Positions 16,919 through 25,666 of a stretch of DNA of 64,000 nt are shown here, piece by piece. The stretch comes from an uncultured Clostridia bacterium. GTDB lineage: Bacteria > Bacillota > Clostridia > Oscillospirales > Acutalibacteraceae. The notes below the pieces were generated by a model, which was given only the letters and a program-made list of their open reading frames with translations, did no database searches and was not told the DNA's origin. The stretch spans positions 62,001 to 126,000 of the forward strand of contig CALGRR010000004.1 in the NCBI GenBank assembly GCA_937880805.1, given 5' to 3'. How positions within the stretch are numbered: position 1 is the stretch's first letter; each line of letters opens with the position of its first letter. A program made the translations under genes and the position numbers.

Positions 16919-18916
16919 ATGGGTAAAGGTATCAAAACCCGTGAAGTAGTAAAAGAAATCAAAGTTCACGATACTGCTGTGAATGTCGGTGACAAAATAA
17001 AAGATATCGGTGTTAAGACAAAAGAAAAAGTCAATGAAAACACTACGCAGTCTGAGTCTGTATCTCCCGAACAATATGCAACAGACAAAGTTACAGAGGG
17101 TATGCGAACAGGTGCAGAAACGGCAGTAACAGGAGCAAAAAAAGTAGCTCAAAAGGGTGTTGACAAAATAAGGGAAAAGCGGGCGGATACAAAGGCAAGG
17201 AAGGCATTGGAAGAAGAACTCAAACAAGTGAAAGCGGAAGATGTTTCCGAGCCTTCACCTGCACAAGATGGCGAAAAACCTAATCCCGATAAACCAAAGG
17301 AAAAGTCAACATCTCAAAAGAGTCAAAAACAAAACACAAACAAAACCATAAAGGAGAAATCTCAATCTACACCTAAATCTACGGAGCAAGAAACTTCTCC
17401 CAAAGCACCGAAGCAAAAGCAAGGAAAAGCAATTAAAGAAAAACCGACAACACCCGAAATAAAAGAAAAGGTGCAAAGTTCTCCCAAAGTAAGGCAGACC
17501 GAAAAAACGGAAGTTATTGATGAGATAAAGAAGCCCCGTCAAAGGAAACAAACACCGCCTAAAACTAAAGCACCCGCAACAGTTAAGAAAGCCACCGCAG
17601 AAAACAGGAGCATTCGCACCATCGGTGCGGATGCTCACAAGGTTAAACAATCTAAACGCAGTATAGAAAACTCACGAAAGAGTATTAAGACGGCAAATAA
17701 CGGTGTTAAGACCGCAAAGACTACAAAAACAACTGCGAAACAATCAGCCGAAATTGCACAAAGAACAAAACAAGCTGCAAAAGTTGCAGTAAAGACAACC
17801 GTTAAAACGGTTAAAGCTGCAGGTAAAGCGATTGTTGCAGGTACCAAAGCATTGGTTGCGTCAATCAAAGAAATAGGTGCAGCTATTTATGCGGGTGGTC
17901 CCGTTGTTGTCATAATAATCATCGTTGTTTGTCTTATAGCGGCTATTGGCGGTACTTGCTTCGGCATTTTCTTATCCAATGATGAAACAACGGGAACGGA
18001 CAAAACGATGTCACAAGCTATTGCTGAGCTGACATCTGAACATTTTGCAAATCTAACGGCAATGAAAGCATCATATTCCTATGATTTGTTTGAAGTACAA
18101 GGAAATTCCTCTATAAACTGGAAGGATGTTCTCGCAATATATGCCGTAAAGACCACAACATCGACAGATGAAGCTATGGAAGTAGTTACACTTGATGAAA
18201 AGAAACTCGATCTGCTCCGTGAGATTGTCAATGATATGAACACAATGACAGGTGTAGTTACACCTAAACTTGTAGCCGAAACTACAGTTACAACTGATGC
18301 CGAAGGTAATCCCATAAAGACTACTAACTATGTCACTAAAAAGGTCTTAATGGTTGTAATTGCACAGCTTAACGCAAATCAGACTGCTGAACTTTACAAG
18401 TTCAATGACGAACAAAAAGCACAGTTATCTGAACTGATGAGCGAAGAATATGACCCGTTGTGGAATGAACTCATAGGTACAAACGGTGACATTATTATTG
18501 GCGAAGGAAGTTGGCAAGGAACAGATATGTTCTCTTGGCCACTTGCTGTGGATGGCACTATAACTTCACGATTCGGGACAAGAAATGACCCTATAACCGG
18601 CGAACTTGAAACCCACGGCGGAACTGATATTGCTTCAGCCACAGGAACATCCATACTTGCTGCTGCGGACGGAACTGTTATCTCTGCCACTTTGCATAAC
18701 TCATACGGTTACTATGTAAAAATAAAACATAATGACACATATTCAACCCTTTATGCCCATTGTTATGCCCTACTTGTTTCGGCAGGTCAGACAGTAAAAC
18801 AAGGACAAGCCATTGCACAAGTCGGCTCAACAGGTTATTCAACCGGACCGCATTTGCATTTTGAGGTTATTCAGAATGGCGTAAGAGTTGATGCTTTGAT
18901 GTTTTACGCAAAATAA
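16919..18916 (+). CDS. ICE membrane-anchored M23 peptidase with long basic stalk
   Basis: A 665-residue protein in three parts. Residues 1-310 are low-complexity, Lys/Pro/Thr-rich and probably cytoplasmic. One membrane helix follows (about 322-350, GGPVVVIIIIVVCLIAAIGG). The outside part ends in an M23/LytM endopeptidase (about 535-665) with the zinc ligands in THGGTD and HLHFEV. This would locally open peptidoglycan for the mating channel, the VirB1-like role. It is the last gene of the transfer operon; a hairpin follows at once. The long cytoplasmic tail is unusually repetitive and may bind DNA or channel partners. Confidence 0.85.
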   Translation: MGKGIKTREVVKEIKVHDTAVNVGDKIKDIGVKTKEKVNENTTQSESVSPEQYATDKVTEGMRTGAETAVTGAKKVAQKGVDKIREKRADTKARKALEEELKQVKAEDVSEPSPAQDGEKPNPDKPKEKSTSQKSQKQNTNKTIKEKSQSTPKSTEQETSPKAPKQKQGKAIKEKPTTPEIKEKVQSSPKVRQTEKTEVIDEIKKPRQRKQTPPKTKAPATVKKATAENRSIRTIGADAHKVKQSKRSIENSRKSIKTANNGVKTAKTTKTTAKQSAEIAQRTKQAAKVAVKTTVKTVKAAGKAIVAGTKALVASIKEIGAAIYAGGPVVVIIIIVVCLIAAIGGTCFGIFLSNDETTGTDKTMSQAIAELTSEHFANLTAMKASYSYDLFEVQGNSSINWKDVLAIYAVKTTTSTDEAMEVVTLDEKKLDLLREIVNDMNTMTGVVTPKLVAETTVTTDAEGNPIKTTNYVTKKVLMVVIAQLNANQTAELYKFNDEQKAQLSELMSEEYDPLWNELIGTNGDIIIGEGSWQGTDMFSWPLAVDGTITSRFGTRNDPITGELETHGGTDIASATGTSILAAADGTVISATLHNSYGYYVKIKHNDTYSTLYAHCYALLVSAGQTVKQGQAIAQVGSTGYSTGPHLHFEVIQNGVRVDALMFYAK

Positions 18917-18917
18917 A

Positions 18918-18957
18918 AAGATAAGTGGTAGTTTGCATACAAACTGCCGTTTATCTT
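18918..18957 (+). terminator. Hairpin at the end of the conjugation operon
   Basis: An 18-bp stem (AAGATAAGTGGTAGTTTG pairs with its partner, with G-U pairs) with a 4-nt loop directly after the M23 gene. No T-run follows, so termination is likely but not typical. Confidence 0.6.
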
Positions 18958-19043
18958 AACTATCGAATTTATAGGCTTTTCAAATAAAATATTGTGTTTC
19001 AATTTGTGTGAAATATAGAAGTTTGAAAAATCTGAAAATTTTT

Positions 19044-19079
19044 ACGTAACATTTTGCAATTTTCGTCATATATAAATAG
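19044..19079 (+). promoter_or_regulatory. Shared promoter motif, copy 1
   Basis: Contains CGTAACATTTTGC, a T-rich spacer and GTCATATATAAATA, 35-70 bp before a start codon. The same motif occurs at 36468 on this strand and at 23886 and 35668 on the other strand. TTTGTGTGAAATATAGAA upstream is also found at copy 36468. TATATAAAT may act as the -10 box. Confidence 0.55.
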
Positions 19080-19113
19080 AATGCATTTTAAATTATATAT
19101 GAGGAGAAATTTT

Positions 19114-19401
19114 ATGAGTATTGAAAACATAAGTAATAAAGAATTTTTAGAAATCTTATTTCGGGTTTTTAATGAAGAATTAGACTCCGAGATTAATGAA
19201 GATTATCTGTTAACCACCATATCAAACGAATTAAAAAAATCTAAACATTTAATAGATTATACTTTGATTCATGAATGCTCTTTAACTCTGTCTGAATGCT
19301 TTGGCTACTCATACCATAATGAATATGAGAAGCTGTCTAAAAGACAAATTAAAAGGAGAAAAAACATCTATAAAATTAAACAGTTGTTTGTAAAAACATA
19401 A
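19114..19401 (+). CDS. Hypothetical 95-residue protein under the shared promoter motif
   Basis: A small charged, helical protein ending in a very basic tail (KRQIKRRKNIYKIK). No domain recognised. The start at 19114 is set by GAGGAG 8 nt upstream; the frame is open back to 19054 but that part is the promoter motif. It is the first gene after the conjugation operon and is closed by a 17-bp terminator stem. It is one of four accessory genes behind the same promoter motif. Confidence 0.55.
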   Translation: MSIENISNKEFLEILFRVFNEELDSEINEDYLLTTISNELKKSKHLIDYTLIHECSLTLSECFGYSYHNEYEKLSKRQIKRRKNIYKIKQLFVKT

Positions 19402-19452
19402 ACATCAATTTTAAATATTAATATGGAACTGAATTTATAAATTATAACTATA

Positions 19453-19496
19453 AAACCTAAAAACCTTCTTATTTCCAGTAGAAGGTTTTTAGGTTT
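19453..19496. terminator. Bidirectional terminator between convergent genes
   Basis: A perfect 17-bp stem (AAACCTAAAAACCTTCT and complement) with a 10-nt loop. The T-rich and A-rich edges let it serve the gene at 19114 and the minus-strand operon ending at 19569. Confidence 0.85.
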
Positions 19497-19568
19497 CTGC
19501 TATGTCATATAAATAGATAACACTTATTTTTTAAAAATATCCTTTGATAAATATAAGTGTCTCAAAAA

Positions 19569-20867
19569 TTATAAAATTCCAATTTCACTTGGCATAGGGT
19601 ATACGCCTATTCTTTTTCCAAAGTTCTTTGCTAGTTCATTGTTTTCTATGAAAACAATTTTTTTGTTTTTTCTATATGCATAGTCCAGTTCAAAGGTTGT
19701 TGAAACCCCAATATAATTATCAAAATTACACGCAATAACAAAATCACATTCATCAATTGCCTTTAGATGTAATTCTTCTATTAACCAAGTGTTATGATTT
19801 ACAACCACATCATCTTCAAACACAACAAAACCATCTTCATCTCCAACCACCTTAGTACACTTAGGACTTAACACTTTAATATGATTCTTATTAAGTTTAT
19901 TTATTAGAAGTCGAATTTCTGATAGATGCTTGTTAAAGCTTCCGCAAATAACTGTCTTTTGCGCTTCTTGAACATTTACGCCATCAATTAAATTCGCGTT
20001 TGATGGGACAATATATTTTACATTATAAAATTCACAAATCGCTTGAGCTAGTGCTGAACAAGCTCTGGCACCGCACATCCACTCCGGATTAGCTGGCATC
20101 ATACTTTTTAATTCTTCAAGAGTAATTAAAGAAAACACCTCTGCGTTTCTATTTGAATAATCATCAAACCCAATCATATACGGATGTGTCGTATCTACAA
20201 AAAAACGATTCGTTGTTAAGGGATATTTAGCACACATCATATAGTCTAATTCTCCGCCTGTATATATAGCAACATCATATATGTCATTATTAGGTGTTAA
20301 TTGTTCACTAATTTTTTCAAGTATATCTCTAACAATGACACCGAGTTCATATTTGCTATATGAATTATTAATTTCAGGATATCTATTTAATACCGTGCCT
20401 ACTCCAATAGATATTTTTTCGGTGATATCAACAACACCATTGCTACAAAGCAAAATTTCAGTTGTTTTTCCTCCGATATTTATGACAAGCATTTTTTGTG
20501 CGCTTTCGGGAACCTTATTAAGCCATGCTTTTTCTAAATAGAAAGCCTCTAGTTCATGAGAAATAATGTTAAAATACAAACCAGTTCGAACAAAAAACTC
20601 TTTAATTACAGACTGCTTATCATCGATTTCTCTAAAAATCCCTGTTGCATATAGCTTTGAATTGGAGTTCGTTAATGAGTATTTCTCAATTAGTATTCCA
20701 AAAAAATCAAATAATAATTCTTTGTTCATTTCGGAAAGTCCATATGTAGATGAAAAGCCTTCCTTAAAGCTAAACGTTTTTTGTTCTATTAGAGAAATAA
20801 AACTATCAACTTTTTCATAAACTTTAATGGTTGAAGAACCCATATCAATTAAATATTTTTTATTCAT
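19569..20867 (-). CDS. Ppx/GppA-like actin-fold domain fused to NDT-like domain, gene 2 of pair
   Basis: The 432-residue protein has an N-terminal half like exopolyphosphatase/GppA (actin/Hsp70 fold): the phosphate-1 loop YLIDMGSSTIKVYE (residues 4-17), phosphate-2 VINIGGKTTEIL (about 136-147) and the C-terminal Ppx-type ALAQAICEF...IVPSNANLIDG. Residues about 310-432 look like a nucleoside 2-deoxyribosyltransferase/SLOG-type Rossmann domain: VICGSFNK start, then CDFVIAC and VSTTFELDYAY, which keeps the Glu at the usual catalytic place. I infer nucleotide sensing or cleavage. The ATG at 20867 overlaps the stop of the upstream paralogue by 8 bp, so the two products are probably made together. 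I do not know this combination as a named system. Confidence 0.7.
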   Translation of the reverse strand: MNKKYLIDMGSSTIKVYEKVDSFISLIEQKTFSFKEGFSSTYGLSEMNKELLFDFFGILIEKYSLTNSNSKLYATGIFREIDDKQSVIKEFFVRTGLYFNIISHELEAFYLEKAWLNKVPESAQKMLVINIGGKTTEILLCSNGVVDITEKISIGVGTVLNRYPEINNSYSKYELGVIVRDILEKISEQLTPNNDIYDVAIYTGGELDYMMCAKYPLTTNRFFVDTTHPYMIGFDDYSNRNAEVFSLITLEELKSMMPANPEWMCGARACSALAQAICEFYNVKYIVPSNANLIDGVNVQEAQKTVICGSFNKHLSEIRLLINKLNKNHIKVLSPKCTKVVGDEDGFVVFEDDVVVNHNTWLIEELHLKAIDECDFVIACNFDNYIGVSTTFELDYAYRKNKKIVFIENNELAKNFGKRIGVYPMPSEIGIL

Positions 20868-22263
20868 CGTCATCCTCCATATCTTCATTGTTTTCTAAAA
20901 ATCGTATTAAATTCCACCACTGCTCATGAGGAATATAGCTTAACCTCTTGTCCTCTTCAGGTTCTCGCCAAAAAGCAATAGGTTTATTTAATAAATATGC
21001 ACCATATATTTCACGTCCGGTTTGATCACCAATATATTTGTCCTTATTGCTAACAAACAGCAAATCACATTCTCTGATTGCAGATGCATGTTTTACATCG
21101 GTTGCATTCGTGGTTTTTGAAAGTTTCCCCTCTACTATTCGCGGGCTTAGTACGGTTGCACCCATTTCTGTCATTAGTCTGTGAGCTTCTATCATATATT
21201 CTGCACGTTTTCCCGTAGCACTTCCACTAATAACAACATTAAATATATATGCATTAACACTTCCGTGAATGCTCAATTCATCGGATGGTATAACAGTCTC
21301 TGTGCCTATACAATCGAATATTGCTTCTAAAATAATATGTCCGTTTTTAAAACCATACATTCGCTTTGCTACAGATGTGTCCTCATTATCACGATTAACA
21401 TTTTCGATATAATTGCATTCAAACAAAAATTCCCTATTGGCTTGCTTGTAGTCTTCTATAGATAAACAATTACATCCATTTTTAAAAATCAACGGATATC
21501 CCTTGCTTTGCATAAATCTAAGTTCATCTTTAATAATAACAACACGCTTAGCTTCCACATCAATTAGATCATTTTTAATTTTATCTTTAACAAAATTTTT
21601 AATGTCATTAATTGTTTTTTCATTCCATATTTCCGGAATTGAATGTCTAGTTATGAAATTTGCAACATCTTTCAGTGTTATTTTGAGAGTATACATTTTA
21701 AATTTGTTTTTGTGCTGTACTAAAATATCAACATACTGCGAACCGATGTTAACAATTGCTGTGTTACTCCCAATGTTTTTAAAAAGCCTTCTTAAATTTT
21801 CTTCAGTTTGTTTTTGCGACAAAATATTAAAATATAAACTTGTTTCATTATAAAATTCCATTATAAATTTATTTTTCTTTGCTTCATCTGAAAAAACATC
21901 TGAAAAACAAGCATCTGCAAATGCTTTTAAAAAGATTTGCTTTTGCCCTTTATTTATTTCAGGCAAAATTTCATTTTTTACATGTTCGATAATCCCTTTA
22001 AGATATCTTGAATTTTTTGGATCTGAAATATCATAACTAATTACTTTCCGCTCTCTAAGTTCCTTTTTGTCCTTTAGAATTTCAAATAATCTGCAAGTAG
22101 TAACTCCAAAGTTTATAAAATATCCAATAATTGAATCACTATTTTTTTGTTGTAACAAAACATTATCATCAATATTTTGTGATTTTTCATCAAGAAATGA
22201 ATCTAGAGCTTTCGTATCAGCTAGAGTATTTTTAGCCAATTTGTCTCTTGTACCAACGTCCAT
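20860..22263 (-). CDS. Ppx/GppA-like actin-fold domain fused to NDT-like domain, gene 1 of pair
   Basis: The 467-residue paralogue of the next gene. After a ~45-residue charged leader come the weaker phosphate-1 loop (FGVTTCRLFEI, about 52-62), phosphate-2 (VNIGSQYVDIL, about 167-177) and the Ppx-like HIILEAIFDCIGTETVIPS (about 312-330). Residues about 345-450 carry the deoxyribosyltransferase-like domain (VVISGSATG, CDLLFVS, then TGREIYGAYLLNKPI, keeping the Glu). The phosphate-1 loop lacks the usual Asp and Ser, so this copy may be a regulatory subunit while gene 2 is active. ATG at 22263 has AAAGGG at good spacing; TTG at 22269 is the alternative. It ends in an acidic tail over which the partner start lies. 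Confidence 0.7.
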   Translation of the reverse strand: MDVGTRDKLAKNTLADTKALDSFLDEKSQNIDDNVLLQQKNSDSIIGYFINFGVTTCRLFEILKDKKELRERKVISYDISDPKNSRYLKGIIEHVKNEILPEINKGQKQIFLKAFADACFSDVFSDEAKKNKFIMEFYNETSLYFNILSQKQTEENLRRLFKNIGSNTAIVNIGSQYVDILVQHKNKFKMYTLKITLKDVANFITRHSIPEIWNEKTINDIKNFVKDKIKNDLIDVEAKRVVIIKDELRFMQSKGYPLIFKNGCNCLSIEDYKQANREFLFECNYIENVNRDNEDTSVAKRMYGFKNGHIILEAIFDCIGTETVIPSDELSIHGSVNAYIFNVVISGSATGKRAEYMIEAHRLMTEMGATVLSPRIVEGKLSKTTNATDVKHASAIRECDLLFVSNKDKYIGDQTGREIYGAYLLNKPIAFWREPEEDKRLSYIPHEQWWNLIRFLENNEDMEDDDE

Positions 22264-22348
22264 AGTCAATCCCTTCTTTCACTTGTTTTTATAACAAACC
22301 AATAATAATTTTATTTTCTTATTAAAATAATCATATCATTAAGAATAT

Positions 22349-22933
22349 TTATTGCATATCCAACGAAGAAGTTTCCGGTTCAATACGTAAAAAGCTATTC
22401 AGATTTAAACAGTCTACTATTTCGTTTATTTTTTTAACTGAACCTGCATAAAAATCCCCTTCTGAAAGCATTTTTTGAGTGGTGAATTTTCCAACATACC
22501 ATACCTGAGGGGAAGTCTTAATACCAGTTGTATCATACTTGAGTTGCATTGCTAACAATATATATGAAGCTATTAACTCGCAAGTAGAAACTTCAATATT
22601 ATCATCAGTTTTTGCATAAATCATATTATGAATATAAACGATAAGTTTTACCGCATCGGCAGTTCCAGCACCAATCACCATAGAATTTATCTTCTCTTTA
22701 AGATTAGCAAATCCATCAATTTGCATTTCTGGATATGCCATCTTTTTACAAAGCATATCCACGAAATCCAACACATCTTTTTGTAATCCATATAAATCCG
22801 TCAATTGCTTTTCTGTCTTGAACTTTTGAAGACTTTGCAACGATTCTTTTTTGTTAAGCCCTATTGAAACGATAAATCCTAAAACAGAAACTACTGAGGG
22901 AATTATTATAGTCAGATAATCTTTAAGTTCCAT
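22349..22933 (-). CDS. Hypothetical membrane-anchored protein beside the Ppx-NDT pair
   Basis: A protein of about 194 residues with one N-terminal membrane helix (about residues 5-25, TIIIPSVVSVLGFIVSIG) and a helical cytoplasmic domain. It has no recognised domain. Start at 22933 follows AGGAGA with 7-nt spacing. It lies 85 bp upstream of the Ppx-NDT operon on the same strand and may be transcribed with it. One inference is that it is the membrane effector of the pair, since small helical membrane proteins often serve as abortive-infection effectors; this is not shown by the sequence. Confidence 0.5.
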   Translation of the reverse strand: MELKDYLTIIIPSVVSVLGFIVSIGLNKKESLQSLQKFKTEKQLTDLYGLQKDVLDFVDMLCKKMAYPEMQIDGFANLKEKINSMVIGAGTADAVKLIVYIHNMIYAKTDDNIEVSTCELIASYILLAMQLKYDTTGIKTSPQVWYVGKFTTQKMLSEGDFYAGSVKKINEIVDCLNLNSFLRIEPETSSLDMQ

Positions 22934-23056
22934 AAACATCTCTCCTTAAATTATTAATCAGTAACAAGTATGTATTTAATTTATTATGCGTTTGGTAAAA
23001 TTTCAAAAATTGAAATGTATTTTTGACAAACAAATAAAACATTCCAAACGAGATAA

Positions 23057-23848
23057 TCATTCGTTCAAAAGTCTATCTACATTATCTGATATATCACTTA
23101 ACTCCTTTAGTTTTTTCAATAAGTTCGAATATTTTACTTTAAGAACGAAGTCGCCATTTTTTATTAAGAGTTTTCCTGTTAGTTGATCAACTTCAAAATA
23201 TTTTTTCATAAAGCTATAAAAAACACGATGAATTTCTATGCCTTTAAGATTTTTGTTAAACGAATCAGAGATCGATTCTAAATCACCGTATATACTGTAA
23301 ATCAATTTGATTTCCGCATCTTCCATAACATGACAGAGTTTTGCAACATTATGTATCCAATCTTTATCTATTCTAACATTATATGATTTTTGAAGTTGAG
23401 TATAGTAACTATATGGATTTTTTATCCCAAATATAGAACGATTATGTTTTTCCTCCGCTTTACAGAAGTTAACTTTTGACTCATCAATTGCAAAATTAAA
23501 ATCGTAATACACTATTGTTGCGCTTTCTTTTATTTCTTTTTGTTTGGATTTTTCTTCATGCTTCAACTGTGAATAATGAGCACCTAAAACACCCAAAAAA
23601 GCACCTAAAAAGGCTCCTGAGAGTGCACCAAGTGTTTCAACATAAGTGCTTTTATATTCACTTGATTTTAAAGGAACTAGTATTTTAGATAATAGATTAT
23701 CTGCAAAGTCAACACGTAAGATAATTGGAGATATTGCCAACAAAATGATAAAAAGTAGGATTAAAAGCATAACAACAAATCCTGTGGTTTTTACAACAGA
23801 GAAAATCGTTATTGGTTTTAGGTGGTTCTTTTTTTGTGTTTTTTTCAT
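23057..23848 (-). CDS. Hypothetical two-helix membrane protein under the shared promoter motif
   Basis: About 263 residues with two N-terminal membrane helices (about 20-45 and 70-95, the second glycine-rich: GALSGAFLGAFLGVLGAHY), followed by a charged coiled region and a helical C-terminal domain. The long upstream frame to 23983 is not coding: it covers the shared promoter motif (23886-23921). ATG at 23848 has GGAAGG about 10 nt upstream; 23857 and 23866 are alternatives. The fold type (two helices near the N-terminus and a long soluble part) recalls SLATT-like defence membrane proteins, but no family was recognised. Confidence 0.5.
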   Translation of the reverse strand: MKKTQKKNHLKPITIFSVVKTTGFVVMLLILLFIILLAISPIILRVDFADNLLSKILVPLKSSEYKSTYVETLGALSGAFLGAFLGVLGAHYSQLKHEEKSKQKEIKESATIVYYDFNFAIDESKVNFCKAEEKHNRSIFGIKNPYSYYTQLQKSYNVRIDKDWIHNVAKLCHVMEDAEIKLIYSIYGDLESISDSFNKNLKGIEIHRVFYSFMKKYFEVDQLTGKLLIKNGDFVLKVKYSNLLKKLKELSDISDNVDRLLNE

Positions 23849-23885
23849 GTTTTTCATTCCTTCCATTTGATTACAATTTTTGTTC

Positions 23886-23921
23886 TTATATATATGACAA
23901 AAATCGCAAAATGTTACGCAA
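23886..23921 (-). promoter_or_regulatory. Shared promoter motif, copy 3
   Basis: On the minus strand this reads TTTGCGTAACATTTTGCGA, then TTTTTGTCATATATATA. It matches copies at 19044, 35668 and 36468. It lies 40-75 bp before the ATG at 23848. Confidence 0.55.
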
Positions 23922-24551
23922 AGAAGTTTCAAACGATAAAAATTCTTCTTATTGTACAAAGTATAGACGATACAATTGTTCATTTTGACGATATAAACTT
24001 AAATAAAATACTAATCTAATATATTTTGCAAAATAATTTTATCATAATCAATCGTTGAACCGTTCAAGTTGAAAATATTGATTGATTTTAAGAAAAAATG
24101 ATTAATTAACCTGAAAGAAGTGTCGAGCAAATTGCCCGATACTTCTTATCTTTATCGGTTTTAAGCTTAAACTGTATTCTTGTGTTGTATAACACTCATC
24201 ATTAGAGATTTTCAATATTCATAAAAGTTTTATTGTTTTTTAACATTGTCACAACACAAACACTCTGTTATCGCCATCATACACAAACTATGAACTACCA
24301 TTAGATTTTTGAGAAATTCTTTTTTATGCTTCGTACACCTATGCCATGACAAATTTGGTAAGACTTCGAGGATATGAATTTGTTTTTTTTGTTTGGTTTT
24401 GTGTCACACGAATTTTAACTTTAATAATCACATAATGCTCATTTTTGTTTTAGATAAACAAATCTATCCATTTGTCTACAATTTTTTAATACTTTTTAAA
24501 ACTTATTCGTTCTGTTATGATGAATTATAATAATTTTAAGGAGTGTCTCAT
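23922..24551. other. AT-rich intergenic region between divergent genes
   Basis: Over 600 bp without a supported gene, between the minus-strand membrane protein and the recombinase. An imperfect hairpin AAGAAGTGTCG ... CGATACTTCTT lies at 24116-24147 and may be a terminator or the edge of an inserted segment. AGGAGTG at 24540 is the recombinase ribosome binding site. No att-like direct repeat was found by eye. Confidence 0.4.
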
Positions 24552-25484
24552 ATGCAAAATCTTTCAAAACTTATCCAACAATATTTAGATTTTTGTGAAA
24601 ACATGAAAGGTCTTAATTCTAAGTCAATCTCAGCATATAAAAAAGATCTAATGCAATTTGAAGAAATCAACAAAAGCAATGCCGATTGGTGTACCAAACA
24701 AACCGTCGAAGAATATATAAAGAATCTATATAAGAATTTTAAACCTAGAACTGCCAAAAGAAAAGTAGCTTCCTTAAAAGCTTTCTTTCATTATCTTGAA
24801 ATAGAGGAACACATAAGTTCTAGCCCTTTTCACAAAATTAAATATAAACGGAAAGAAGCCGTTGTTTTACCTAGAGCAATACCTATTTCGGTAATATCCC
24901 AAATGTTTAATTTTATTTACAATTTAGAACAAGACGAAAACATATCTGACTACAAAAGGAAAAATCTTGTTCGAGATATAGCTGTTTTGGAAATGCTATT
25001 TGCTTCTGGATTAAGAATCGGGGAACTCTGTTCGCTAAAAAACACTAATATTAATTTGAAGGACAAAATATTAAAAGTGAATGGTAAAGGTTCTAGGGAA
25101 AGATATATACAAATAACAAATCAAAGTGTTTTAAAATCATTAAAAAAATATCAAAAAGTTTTCGCAAATGAAATTCAAAGTACAGGTTACTTCTTTTGTA
25201 ACAATCGCGGAAATAAGCTCTCTGAACAATCTGCGAGATTTATGATTTCCAAATATGCTCGTATGTGCAATGCAGGAATACACATAACTCCACATATGTT
25301 TCGACATACTGTAGCTACATTGCTTCTTGAAGAAGATGTAGATATAAGATACATACAAGAGTTGCTAGGACATAGTTCGATTACTACCACACAGATTTAC
25401 ACCCATGTTAGTTTATCTGCTCAAAAAAGAATCTTAACACAGAAGCATCCTCGTAATAAAATCAAGGTAGAGCAAACAAAATAG
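24552..25484 (+). CDS. Tyrosine recombinase/integrase (XerC/XerD-like)
   Basis: The 310-residue protein has an N-terminal SAM-like core-binding domain (residues 5-90, FLDFCENM-like through KRKVASLKAFFHYL) and the catalytic domain with Arg in ASGLRIGELCSL, Lys in VNGKGSRERYI, HMFRHTVATLL, LGHSSITTTQ and the nucleophile Tyr in IYTHVS. All catalytic residues are present. AAGGAGTG precedes the ATG at 24552. Length and pattern fit Xer-like recombinases that move defence islands or act on mobile elements. It may mobilise the 19-36 kb accessory island or be a remnant of another element; the main ICE integrase was not seen in the window. A terminator follows. Confidence 0.88.
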   Translation: MQNLSKLIQQYLDFCENMKGLNSKSISAYKKDLMQFEEINKSNADWCTKQTVEEYIKNLYKNFKPRTAKRKVASLKAFFHYLEIEEHISSSPFHKIKYKRKEAVVLPRAIPISVISQMFNFIYNLEQDENISDYKRKNLVRDIAVLEMLFASGLRIGELCSLKNTNINLKDKILKVNGKGSRERYIQITNQSVLKSLKKYQKVFANEIQSTGYFFCNNRGNKLSEQSARFMISKYARMCNAGIHITPHMFRHTVATLLLEEDVDIRYIQELLGHSSITTTQIYTHVSLSAQKRILTQKHPRNKIKVEQTK

Positions 25485-25490
25485 CTTAAT

Positions 25491-25533
25491 AGTAGTCGAT
25501 GCCACACAAATGTGACATCGGCTACTTTTCTTT
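25491..25533 (+). terminator. Terminator after the recombinase gene
   Basis: Stem GTAG-T-CGATG-C-CACA with its complement (one to two mismatches), followed by TTTTCTTT. Confidence 0.75.
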
Positions 25534-25537
25534 AAAC

Positions 25538-25554
25538 GATAATATTAAATTATC
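25538..25554. promoter_or_regulatory. 17-bp palindrome GATAAT-N5-ATTATC, copy 1
   Basis: Perfect palindrome with 6-bp arms. The same 17 bp plus six flanking bases (TTACAA) occur at 31181-31197 on the opposite strand before the TIR gene. Related palindromes lie at 34013 and 35614. It sits 113 bp before the ATP-grasp gene. Confidence 0.6.
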
Positions 25555-25666
25555 TTACAAAAACTATTTATTATTGTAAAAAATAAGTTTTATAAATTAA
25601 ACTTATCTATGACCAAAACGGATAATAACATTAAAAATCTATTTTATAAGATTATGGAGGTATACA

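Noticed and set aside
17306..17650. Minus-strand frame inside the M23 stalk region, leucine/phenylalanine-rich
   Set aside because: It is the complement of the lysine-rich stalk; composition explains it and there is no start signal.
23849..23983. Longer N-terminus of the membrane protein at 23057
   Set aside because: This part encodes the shared promoter motif and has no ribosome binding site; the ATG at 23848 fits.
24116..24147. Hairpin as an attachment site
   Set aside because: No second copy found; an imperfect stem alone is not evidence for att.
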